Positions 1 through 5,658 of a stretch of 5,733 nucleotides of DNA are shown one piece after another. Both the position numbers and the translations under genes were made by a program. The notes beneath the pieces are model-generated. The model searched no databases, had not been told where the DNA came from, and saw only the letters and a list, made by a program, of their open reading frames with translations. The DNA comes from Gemmatimonadota bacterium (GTDB lineage: Bacteria > Latescibacterota > UBA2968 > UBA8231), in contig JAPOYQ010000145.1 of NCBI GenBank assembly GCA_026706505.1, forward strand, positions 1 to 5,733, written 5' to 3'. Each line of letters begins with the position of its first letter. Positions within the stretch are counted from its first letter, which is position 1.

Positions 1-608
1 TGGATGATGGCCACGTCGCCCGGCTCGGCCTCCAAGACGACGCAATCGGGCGCGGGGATATGCTCGTCGGGAATGGTGTGGCTGTTTTCTACAGTAGGGT
101 ACTCGCCCTTGAGGTGGCTGCCGGGCAGGACCTCGGTGGCCCCGGCTTCAAATCCACTCGGATCGAGATACGTAATGGCCGCGGCCAAGTCTGGCTCTGT
201 GTGGCGCTCGTACGGCCAGTCCTGATGCCAGCTTTGGGTGCAGACAAAGCCGGGGGGTTTGTTGCGGATCTTGCCGTTGTGGAAATCGAGGTCAGGGCCT
301 AACAGATCGACCATGACCGAGACAATGCGCGGCTCGGTGAACTGGTCGAACCAGTAGTCGCCCGCCAAGGTCTGATCCATCATGCCGACGACATTGTGCG
401 GGTTGAAGGGGTCGGGCGCGTAGCCTTCCGGCGCGTCCATGAAAGAGTATTTGACGTTCTTGGGCCGGTCTTCGATCTCGGTCACCAAGCGGTGAAACTC
501 GCAGCGCATCTGCTCCATCTCCGCAGGGCCATAGAAGCCTTTGAGCAGCAGATAGCCGTTGTCGTCGAAGAACTGCTTCTGCTCGGGATCTAAAATGAGT
601 AAGCTCAT
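1..608 (-). CDS. Phytanoyl-CoA dioxygenase (PhyH) family protein, partial (3' end beyond the window)
   Basis: This reading frame is open from an ATG at 608 to the left edge, giving 202 complete codons without a stop. The start MSLLILDPEQKQFFDDNGYL is the usual PhyH opening, in which an enzyme N-terminus is followed by 'F..nGYLLLKGF'. WHQDW at residues 127-131 gives the HxD iron-binding pair (H128, D130), and GATEVLPGSH (156-165) is the conserved strand-turn of the double-stranded beta-helix. EAEPGDVAII (193-202) is the strand leading to the distal iron His, which lies outside the window. The family comprises soluble Fe(II)/2-oxoglutarate oxygenases that hydroxylate varied small molecules; the substrate here is unknown. 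The start is supported by AAAGGA at 618-623, nine bases upstream. The ATG overlaps the TGA of the upstream MFS gene as ATGA (605-608), implying translational coupling. Family assignment is secure; specific function is not. Confidence 0.9.
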   Translation of the reverse strand, partial: MSLLILDPEQKQFFDDNGYLLLKGFYGPAEMEQMRCEFHRLVTEIEDRPKNVKYSFMDAPEGYAPDPFNPHNVVGMMDQTLAGDYWFDQFTEPRIVSVMVDLLGPDLDFHNGKIRNKPPGFVCTQSWHQDWPYERHTEPDLAAAITYLDPSGFEAGATEVLPGSHLKGEYPTVENSHTIPDEHIPAPDCVVLEAEPGDVAII

Positions 609-1759
609 AATGCAGCGTCCTTTGCGGTTGGGCGGCTGGGCAGAAAAAAGGCCAGCCCAGCGGGCAATATCGGCAGCAGGGCTAGGTATTTCAAGGTCTC
701 AGCCACGCCGATCTGATCGCCGAAATGGCCGATCAGCGGCAGCGCGAGGCTGGCCAAACCCCAGCTAAAGCCCAGCGGCAGGCTGGAGACCAAACCCGTA
801 TTTTCCGGCGAAAACTCCTGGGCCATGGCGACCATAATCGAATTGGAAGACAGCAACAGGCCGCCGCCCAAAAAGAGCAGGGTATAGCTGGCCAGCGTTC
901 CCTCGACATAGATAAAGGCATAGAGCGGCGGTACCGAGCACAGCAGCGATCCCCAGACCAGCGGTTTAGGATCGACGCGATCGGCGAGATAGCCAACGAA
1001 GAGTGCGCCGACTACGCCGGCGATATTGTAGATTCCCAAGGGGATGCCACCAGCGACAAGATCAAGGCCGCGCTCCTGGGCCATGAGCGTCAAAAACGTA
1101 CCAAAGCCCAGTCCCGACACCGAGCGTAAAACGACGATCACGGTGATCAGCATGAGAGGACCCGCTTGGTCGCCGAGACTGCGCCACTGGGCCGTGCTTC
1201 TGCCGTGGGAAAAGTTAGGGTTGCCCAGCGGCACCGCGCGCCAGACGAGCAAAAGGAACAACAGGCCGGGAATGGACAGGTAGGGCAGGGAGTCCAGCCC
1301 GAAGGAATTGGTGTAGGCAGGTGCCCACAGCGGCGTTAGGCCCAGTCCCAGCGTCCCGCCAAAGATAAAGAGCGCCAAGCCAAAGGAGCGGCGCGGGCCG
1401 CTGAGTTCGCCAGCCAGCGAGAAGACTTGGGGGTGAAAGGCGGCGACCCCGAGCCCACCCAGCGTCAGAATGGCAACGAGAGTCAGATAATTGTGAGCCA
1501 ACCCCATGAGCGGGGAGAAAACGGTCGCCAAGGCCAAACCACCAACGATCAGCCAGCGCCAAGCCATGCGGTCGGCCCACAAGCCCATGAGCGGTTGGCT
1601 GATATTGCATATGGAAACGATGGAACCCAAAAACCCAACTTGCGCCAAGCTCAGCCCCAAGTTGACCTTGATCAGGGGCAAGAGCGGGGCCAACATCGTG
1701 GCGTAGCTATCGACGCAAAAATGCGAGACCGAGATGACGAACAAGCGGAGTTTTTGCAT
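605..1759 (-). CDS. MFS transporter, fosmidomycin-resistance (Fsr)-like
   Basis: This is a 384-residue, strongly hydrophobic protein with about 12 predicted membrane segments, a normal MFS length. The N-terminal half carries QPLMGLWADR (55-64), a degenerate MFS motif A in loop 2-3. It also has GVAAFHP (104-110) followed by GELSGPRRSFGLALF and a glycine-rich helix. The 'FHP...G.rr..al..f..gG..G..l.Pl' pattern is characteristic of the Fsr-type branch of MFS. The matching C-terminal motif is GYLADR (256-261). Fsr relatives are inner-membrane proton-coupled exporters of small drug-like molecules, but direction and substrate are not provable here. The ATG at 1759 has only a weak AGG upstream and lies 9 nt after the stop of the preceding MFS gene, so it probably depends on coupling within the operon. 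The stop overlaps the PhyH start. It is not an obvious duplicate of the other MFS protein. Confidence 0.88.
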   Translation of the reverse strand: MQKLRLFVISVSHFCVDSYATMLAPLLPLIKVNLGLSLAQVGFLGSIVSICNISQPLMGLWADRMAWRWLIVGGLALATVFSPLMGLAHNYLTLVAILTLGGLGVAAFHPQVFSLAGELSGPRRSFGLALFIFGGTLGLGLTPLWAPAYTNSFGLDSLPYLSIPGLLFLLLVWRAVPLGNPNFSHGRSTAQWRSLGDQAGPLMLITVIVVLRSVSGLGFGTFLTLMAQERGLDLVAGGIPLGIYNIAGVVGALFVGYLADRVDPKPLVWGSLLCSVPPLYAFIYVEGTLASYTLLFLGGGLLLSSNSIMVAMAQEFSPENTGLVSSLPLGFSWGLASLALPLIGHFGDQIGVAETLKYLALLPILPAGLAFFLPSRPTAKDAAL

Positions 1760-1768
1760 TCGCCTAGT

Positions 1769-2986
1769 CTAAACCGTAACTCCTGTTCCGTCCAGACGGC
1801 GGCAGAGGCCAAAGGCACCGAGCGCACCGAGCGCCGTGAGGGCTGTGCCGAGATAGAAGGGCAGGGCGGCATTTATCTCGATCAAGTAGCCACCGAGCAG
1901 GCTGCCGACCACCATCGAGCCGCTCCAAGCAAAGTGGCCCAAACCGACGAGACGGTTTTTTTCTTCGGGGGCAGCGACGTCGTTGATAAGCCGGGGAATC
2001 AGCGTCGAGACAGCCCACGCCGTAGCAGTGAGAGCAGTGCCGCAGGCAAAGAGACCGACGAGGGAATCGTGCCACAGGGCCAGTCCCAAGGCGCTGAGGA
2101 AGACTCCGGACGCCGAGCCGAGGAGCGGTGCCGTGCGACCGAGGCGGTCGTTGAGATAGCCGACGCCGAGCTGGCAGCAGGCGGCAGCGACCAGCGAAAC
2201 AGCGGCAAAATACGCGGGTAGAGACTCGCTTTCGCCGACTCGATAGATCAATAGGGGCAGCGCCAGCGTCGCCATACCCCAAAAAGTGGTGATGGTCAGG
2301 CGCAAGCTGAGCAAGAGGTGCACATTGCCGCGGTCCAAAAGCGGGCGGTAGGCCGTCCACGTATTGAGGCGTGCCGTCTGTGCAGTAGTCGGGCTAGGCG
2401 CGTCGCCGGGCAACAGCGCCAGCGCTAGGGCGACTACTGCGACCATGCCGATGCACATAACAGCGCCGATCTGAGCGAAGGAATAGGCGGTTTTGACCAA
2501 GCCAGTACAAAAGCTGCCGAGCGCGTTGCCGAGCGTGTTGCTGAGAAAATAGAGGGCACCACCCAAACCGAGTCGAGCGGGAGTGACCGCGGTGATGAGG
2601 ATGCTCTGTCCGGCCGTGGACCAAGGGCCGCTGGCCGCGCCCATCGCCAAGAGCAGGCACGACAGCCCCCAAGGGTCTGCGGTGCGAAAGACCAAGCCGG
2701 TGAACGCGCTGCCGACGAGGCCAATCATCAGGGTCGTCTTGCGGCCAAAGCGGTCGCAGAGCCGACCGGCGACCACGGCAAATATACCGCCAAGGAGCAG
2801 CATCAGGCCGCGCAGATAGCCGGTAAACCACGGGGGCCGCGCCAAGTCGGCCTCGATATAGACGGGGAAGAGCGCTTGGAAGGGGGCGACGAGGAAGCTC
2901 TCGAAAAAGTAAATCAAACAAAGGGCCAGGAAGGCGCGGCTGAGCAGCCCACCGTCCTGGCCCGTGGTCGCGGATGTTGAGTCCAA
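1769..2986 (-). CDS. MFS transporter
   Basis: This is a 405-residue protein with about 12 hydrophobic segments. A clear MFS motif A, GRLCDRFGRK (74-83), lies in loop 2-3, and its C-terminal counterpart GYLNDRLGR (276-284) lies in loop 8-9. The first membrane segment begins near residue 18, so the start must lie close to the upstream gene. The only workable codon there is TTG at 2984-2986, because the first in-frame ATG (residue 62) falls beyond the first membrane segment. The ribosome site is weak (AAGAAA within the upstream gene's last codons), and the TAA of the FAH gene is only 3 nt upstream in the same reading frame. Translation is therefore probably by coupling or reinitiation. The segment around EEKNRLVGLG (341-350) followed by glycine-rich helix 11 fits general drug or metabolite antiporters. 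The substrate is unknown; a partner role with the downstream Fsr-like carrier is inferred from the operon only. Confidence 0.87.
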   Translation of the reverse strand: MDSTSATTGQDGGLLSRAFLALCLIYFFESFLVAPFQALFPVYIEADLARPPWFTGYLRGLMLLLGGIFAVVAGRLCDRFGRKTTLMIGLVGSAFTGLVFRTADPWGLSCLLLAMGAASGPWSTAGQSILITAVTPARLGLGGALYFLSNTLGNALGSFCTGLVKTAYSFAQIGAVMCIGMVAVVALALALLPGDAPSPTTAQTARLNTWTAYRPLLDRGNVHLLLSLRLTITTFWGMATLALPLLIYRVGESESLPAYFAAVSLVAAACCQLGVGYLNDRLGRTAPLLGSASGVFLSALGLALWHDSLVGLFACGTALTATAWAVSTLIPRLINDVAAPEEKNRLVGLGHFAWSGSMVVGSLLGGYLIEINAALPFYLGTALTALGALGAFGLCRRLDGTGVTV

Positions 2987-2989
2987 GGG

Positions 2990-3949
2990 TTATTTCTTGC
3001 TGGCAGCGACCGAGTTTTTGAGTACGCCGATCCCAGAGATCTCGATTTCGACCTTGTCTCCCTTTTTCATAAAGGTGCCGGTGGTCGCGCCGACGCCCGA
3101 TATGGTGCCGGTGCTGATCAGGTCGCCTGGTTCTAGAGTGATAATCGCCGAGATGTACTCGATGATCCTATTGACCGGATAGAGCATCTGGCCGGTGTTG
3201 TTGTGTTGCTTGCGCTTGCCGTTGATGTACGTGCTGATGTCGAGGACTTGGGGGTCTTTGATCTCGTCCGAGGTGACGATCCACGGTCCCTGCGGGGCAA
3301 AAGTGTCGAGCCACTTGCCGTTGAGCCAGTCGAACCACTCGTCGCGTGGGCGGCTATCGGTGCGCTTCTTGATGACCAACTCGCGCTCGGACACGTCGTT
3401 CATAACGGTGTACCCGGCCACGTACCGGAGCGCGTCCTTGGCTTTGACGCCCTTGGTCTTGCGGCCGATGACCACGGCCAGCTCGCCTTCCCAGTCGATG
3501 CTGTTGGCGATCGGGGGAATGAGAATGCGGTCCCCAGGGCCGATAACCGTAGTGGTCGGCGGCTTCATAAAGACGCGTGGGGTTTCCTTGTCTTGGGCAT
3601 CCATTTTGCCGCCGCCCTCTTCGATGTGGTCTTGATAATTGCCGGCCAGGCAGAACACCTTGCGCGGGTTGGGCACGGGAGCGCGGAGGCGGACCTTGCT
3701 GAGGGCGTGGATGGTCTTGCCGTTGGGTTCCTTATCCTCGGCATACGCCGCGGCCTGTTTGGCGGCGCGCAGGCCCTTGGCACCAGCGCCGAGCAGCGTC
3801 AGCATGTCAGCAAAAAAGGGATGAGTCTTGCGCCTTTCACGACGGGCCAAGACGCGATCGGCAGCGGCGAGATCCACGACGACATTGTCGTCGCCGACGA
3901 CTGCGCCCACGCGCTGTTCGCCAGCGGCAGAGTACGTGGCTAATTTCAC
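2990..3949 (-). CDS. Fumarylacetoacetate hydrolase (FAH) family protein
   Basis: This is a 319-residue soluble enzyme with a short N-terminal domain and the FAH-type catalytic fold. VFCLAGNYQDHIEEGG (98-113) carries the likely catalytic dyad H108/E111. DWEGELAVVIG (152-162) supplies metal ligands E154 and E156, and VMNDVSER (182-189) supplies D185. LEPGDLISTGTISGVG (272-287) is the conserved C-terminal substrate-side motif. Relatives hydrolyse or decarboxylate beta-diketo or oxo acids with Mg2+ or Mn2+, for example in aromatic or sugar-acid breakdown. The particular reaction is not deducible. A Trp-rich stretch, DEWFDWLNGKW (203-213), lies in the region that normally lids the active site. The GTG start is chosen because a perfect GGAGG (3955-3959) sits five bases upstream; a longer TTG start at 3967 would place that site inside the coding sequence. 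It is the first gene of the four-gene operon. Confidence 0.92.
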   Translation of the reverse strand: MKLATYSAAGEQRVGAVVGDDNVVVDLAAADRVLARRERRKTHPFFADMLTLLGAGAKGLRAAKQAAAYAEDKEPNGKTIHALSKVRLRAPVPNPRKVFCLAGNYQDHIEEGGGKMDAQDKETPRVFMKPPTTTVIGPGDRILIPPIANSIDWEGELAVVIGRKTKGVKAKDALRYVAGYTVMNDVSERELVIKKRTDSRPRDEWFDWLNGKWLDTFAPQGPWIVTSDEIKDPQVLDISTYINGKRKQHNNTGQMLYPVNRIIEYISAIITLEPGDLISTGTISGVGATTGTFMKKGDKVEIEISGIGVLKNSVAASKK

Positions 3950-3954
3950 AATTT

Positions 3955-3959
3955 CCTCC
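3955..3959 (-). promoter_or_regulatory. Strong ribosome binding site (GGAGG) for the FAH gene
   Basis: On the minus strand GGAGG is followed by five bases (AAATT) and then GTG at 3949. This is the best Shine-Dalgarno match seen at any start in the window, and it decides the FAH start over the TTG at 3967. Confidence 0.75.
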
Positions 3960-3975
3960 GTATGCAAAGGGTTTC

Positions 3976-3999
3976 TGCGCCGACCGTTCGGTCAGCGCA
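3976..3999. promoter_or_regulatory. 24-bp imperfect palindrome, candidate TetR-type operator
   Basis: The arms TGCGCCGACCG and CGGTCAGCGCA surround a central TT and are complementary except for one C/A mismatch. The core GACCG-TT-CGGTC is a perfect inverted repeat, and its size and form resemble operators of TetR/AcrR-type repressors. It lies between divergent genes: 26 nt upstream of the FAH GTG and directly upstream of the -35-like hexamer of the rightward promoter, so one bound protein could control both. A minus-strand promoter would most naturally lie in the AT-rich stretch 4000-4028, putting the palindrome near or just after its start site, but no convincing hexamer pair is visible there. 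No regulator gene is present in the window. An RNA hairpin in the FAH leader is an alternative reading. Confidence 0.45.
3987..3996 (+). repeat. Direct repeat TTCGGTCAGC, copy 1 (right arm of the palindrome)
   Basis: This 10-base sequence recurs exactly at 4027-4036, with 40 bp between copy starts. This copy forms the right arm of the 24-bp palindrome, so the second copy may be an isolated operator half-site. Confidence 0.5.
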
Positions 4000-4028
4000 T
4001 TGGTAAATAAATAAGGACAATTTATATT
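4000..4028 (+). promoter_or_regulatory. Candidate sigma70-type promoter for the acetyltransferase gene
   Basis: TTGGTA (4000-4005, four of six consensus matches) is followed after exactly 17 bases by TATATT (4023-4028, five of six). The spacer is AT-rich. The predicted start of transcription is about 4035-4037, essentially at the ATG at 4037, which would make the mRNA leaderless or nearly so. This is consistent with the absence of a properly spaced Shine-Dalgarno: the only purine-rich site, AAGGA at 4013-4017, is about 19 bases from the ATG. Confidence 0.45.
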
Positions 4029-4036
4029 CGGTCAGC
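4027..4036 (+). repeat. Direct repeat TTCGGTCAGC, copy 2 (abuts the ATG)
   Basis: This exact copy of the 10-base sequence at 3987-3996 sits between the -10-like hexamer and the start codon at 4037. If the palindrome is an operator, this is a half-site overlapping the presumed transcription start. Chance similarity is possible. Confidence 0.4.
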
Positions 4037-4603
4037 ATGGCAAAAGAATACTTCATCCATCCCAGCACTTGCGTCGATGAGCCGGTCACCATCGGTGCGG
4101 GGACCCATGTCTGGCATTTCTGCCACCTGATGCCCGACGCTCAGATCGGCCAAAACTGCAACCTCGGCCAGAACGTCTATGTCGATCGCGGCGTGGTGAT
4201 CGGCGACGGCTGCAAAATACAGAACAACGTCTCGATCTACAAGGGAGTCACGCTCGAAGACGAGGTCTTCTGCGGCCCGTCAATGGTATTCACCAACGTC
4301 GTCAACCCCCGCGCCTTTGTCGACCGCCGGCACGAGTTCCAAGAGACGCGGGTGTGCAAGGGGGCTTCGCTAGGGGCCAATTCGACCATCGTCTGCGGCG
4401 TCGAAATCGGCGAGTACGCCCTCATTGGTGCCGGAGCAGTCGTAACCCGCGACGTGCCAGCCTATGCGCTAATAACCGGCGTACCTGGGCGGCAGACGGG
4501 CTGGGCCTGCCGCTGCGGCGTCACGCTGAGCGATGATCTGGTCTGTGCGGCGTGTGGCGCGAGCTATGAGGAGGACGCGGGACGGCTGCGACCGCTGCCT
4601 TGA
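4037..4603 (+). CDS. wbpD: UDP-2-acetamido-3-amino-2,3-dideoxy-glucuronate N-acetyltransferase (WbpD/WlbB family)
   Basis: This is a 188-residue left-handed beta-helix acetyltransferase. Hexapeptide turns run from about residue 15 to 145 (VTIGAG, AQIGQN, VVIGDG, VTLED, VEIGEY, ALIGAG). Diagnostic family motifs are THVWHFCHL (23-31), IQNNVSIYKGVTLED (61-75), VFCGPSMVFTNVVNPRA (77-93) and ANSTIVCGV (114-122). WbpD/WlbB enzymes use acetyl-CoA to acetylate the 3-amino group of a UDP-sugar on the way to UDP-2,3-diacetamido uronic acids for O-antigen or other surface glycans; they are cytosolic and usually trimeric. The C-terminal tail carries CRC (158-160) and CAAC (170-173), which suggests a small zinc-ribbon-like extension. 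It is divergent from the FAH operon and convergent with the HNH gene. No dehydrogenase, aminotransferase or epimerase of the pathway is in the window, so the exact sugar is inferred from family only. Confidence 0.88.
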   Translation: MAKEYFIHPSTCVDEPVTIGAGTHVWHFCHLMPDAQIGQNCNLGQNVYVDRGVVIGDGCKIQNNVSIYKGVTLEDEVFCGPSMVFTNVVNPRAFVDRRHEFQETRVCKGASLGANSTIVCGVEIGEYALIGAGAVVTRDVPAYALITGVPGRQTGWACRCGVTLSDDLVCAACGASYEEDAGRLRPLP

Positions 4604-4636
4604 AGTGGGTCAATGGTCCTTTGTGATCAGGGCGAA

Positions 4637-4666
4637 TAGAGCCGAGAAATGCTTTTCGGCACTCTA
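4637..4666. terminator. Hairpin between convergent genes, possible weak terminator
   Basis: GCCGAGAA (4641-4648) pairs with TTTTCGGC (4653-4660) through one G-U pair and a four-base loop. The stem is extended by TAGA/TCTA across a two-base bulge. It lies 33 nt after the acetyltransferase stop, between convergent genes, where a bidirectional terminator would be expected. Neither side is followed by a T tract, so it is not a canonical Rho-independent terminator. The rest of 4604-4718 shows nothing recognisable beyond a run of CCGA/CCGG-like words at 4670-4694. Confidence 0.3.
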
Positions 4667-4711
4667 CATCCGACGAACCGATCCGACCGGACCGTTGCGC
4701 TGCTTGCCGAT

Positions 4712-4720
4712 ATTGTCTTT
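4712..4720 (+). repeat. 9-bp direct repeat ATTGTCTTT, left copy
   Basis: An identical 9-mer lies at 5659-5667. The pair brackets the HNH gene almost exactly: this copy overlaps the TAA stop at 4719-4721 and the other lies just upstream of the ATG. It could be the scar of an insertion, but a 9-base match can arise by chance. Confidence 0.3.
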
Positions 4721-5657
4721 ACCTACGTCGGAATCTCCAGAAGCGCCGCTTCTGGGCTGGCGCTTTGAGCAGTTCCGGATCTATGGGAGGATCAGCCGGT
4801 GTCCTCTCTTTCTGCGGCAGATAATTGGCATGTTCTTGCCTGAATTCAATGTCGGTCTTCGTACCTTTGGCTAGGTTGCAACTACCACAGGCCAACTGGC
4901 AGTTTCGGATGTGGTCCGGGCCGCCGCGAGCCTTCGGGATCATGTGCTCAATTTCGAGTTCGTCGTACTGGTACTCGTTACCGCAGTAAACGCACTTGCC
5001 TTGCTGATCGTGGAACAACTGGCGTTTGTCCTGTGCCTTCTGGTCATCTTCCAGTAAGGCAGTGCGTTCGGCGAAGGTGTCCGCTCGGCGTATATCGTAC
5101 CTGCGAGTTTTCTGTTTGTCTTCTGCCTGAGCCGAAACATTTTGTCGACGGATGGTATTGGACAAATCCTCGACTAGTCTGGCGAAGACGGGGTCATTTT
5201 CACACTTCTCCTCAATAGTGCGTACAGCGTGGATTACTGTGCTGTGATCACGGTTGCCGAAGTACCGGCCGATGGTAGTGTAACGACTGTCGGTTAGACG
5301 ATTGACTAAGAACATAGCAAGGTGCCGTGCCTCTACAACTTCTTGTGTGCGTCTTCTTCCGGTGAGTTGCTTCTGAGTCAGATTAAAGTGGTCGGCGATG
5401 TACTTTTGGATAGCCTCAATGTTCAGTTCCGCTAGGCTTGCTCTCTGTTCCTGTTTCGACTTTTTAGTGAGTGTCGCGTTGGCTTTCTTGTTGCAAGCTA
5501 TACAGAGAGGGTACTGTGCGGCTTTATATACCCCACACTCGGGACACTCATCAATAGTGCCTTCCTGCAAGTCTTCCCAATGCTCACGGCATAAATAATG
5601 GTTTCTCCGTATCTTCTCGGCACAGGATTGCTCTTTGCAGATGTTCGGTGCTGGCAT
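4719..5657 (-). CDS. DnaA domain IV-like / HNH nuclease fusion protein with N-terminal Cys-rich modules
   Basis: This is a 312-residue protein of unusual build. Residues 7-26 (C7, C12, C23, H26) and 38-55 (C38-x2-C41, C52-x2-C55) look like two small zinc-binding modules. Residues about 78-172 match DnaA domain IV, the DnaA-box-binding helix-turn-helix: a basic loop GRRRTQ (100-105), ARHLAMFLVNRLT (110-122), TIGRYFG (128-134) and the signature NRDHSTVIHA (135-144). In DnaA the RDHT/ST residues read TTATNCACA. No Walker A/B motif or AAA+ domain is present, so it is not an initiator. A charged helical linker leads to an HNH domain: CVYC (222-225), EH (237-238), N252 and CGSCNLAK (257-264), with H238 the likely catalytic residue. 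The tail QKRRFWRFRRR is strongly basic. The ATG at 5657 has a modest AAAAGAC upstream. Domain calls are firm; biological role (origin-linked nuclease, mobile or defence element) is inference. Confidence 0.88.
   Translation of the reverse strand: MPAPNICKEQSCAEKIRRNHYLCREHWEDLQEGTIDECPECGVYKAAQYPLCIACNKKANATLTKKSKQEQRASLAELNIEAIQKYIADHFNLTQKQLTGRRRTQEVVEARHLAMFLVNRLTDSRYTTIGRYFGNRDHSTVIHAVRTIEEKCENDPVFARLVEDLSNTIRRQNVSAQAEDKQKTRRYDIRRADTFAERTALLEDDQKAQDKRQLFHDQQGKCVYCGNEYQYDELEIEHMIPKARGGPDHIRNCQLACGSCNLAKGTKTDIEFRQEHANYLPQKERTPADPPIDPELLKAPAQKRRFWRFRRR
4737..4755. repeat. 19-bp perfect inverted repeat inside the 3' end of the HNH gene
   Basis: CCAGAAGCG (4737-4745) and CGCTTCTGG (4747-4755) are exact reverse complements around a single C. 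In RNA this folds as a GC-rich 8-bp stem with a three-base loop. It encodes part of the basic tail (QKRRFW) and ends 16 nt before the stop codon. No T tract follows it, so an ordinary terminator is not supported. It may be an mRNA 3'-stability element, a protein-binding site or a by-product of the basic codons. Confidence 0.4.
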
Positions 5658-5658
5658 G

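Noticed and set aside
1427..2221. 264-residue plus-strand open frame
   Set aside because: It lies antisense across the two MFS genes, is a charged low-complexity translation with no recognisable domain, and is explained by the GC-rich codon pattern of the opposite strand.
605..2986. One MFS gene duplicated in tandem
   Set aside because: Apart from general MFS motifs the two proteins do not share diagnostic segments; one is Fsr-like and the other has a classical motif A, so they look like different subfamilies.
3203..3943. 246-residue plus-strand open frame
   Set aside because: It is the antisense shadow of the FAH gene, whose catalytic motifs are all intact on the minus strand.
3950..3967. 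Longer FAH start at TTG 3967 (six extra residues)
   Set aside because: The extension would translate the GGAGG ribosome site; the GTG at 3949 has that site at ideal spacing and gives the usual family N-terminus.
4533..4874. 113-residue plus-strand open frame spanning the convergent gap
   Set aside because: It overlaps the ends of wbpD and the HNH gene in other frames, has no domain pattern or ribosome site, and looks like chance.
4719..5657. Calling this gene dnaA
   Set aside because: Only the C-terminal DNA-binding domain is represented; the AAA+ ATPase with Walker motifs is absent and an HNH nuclease follows.
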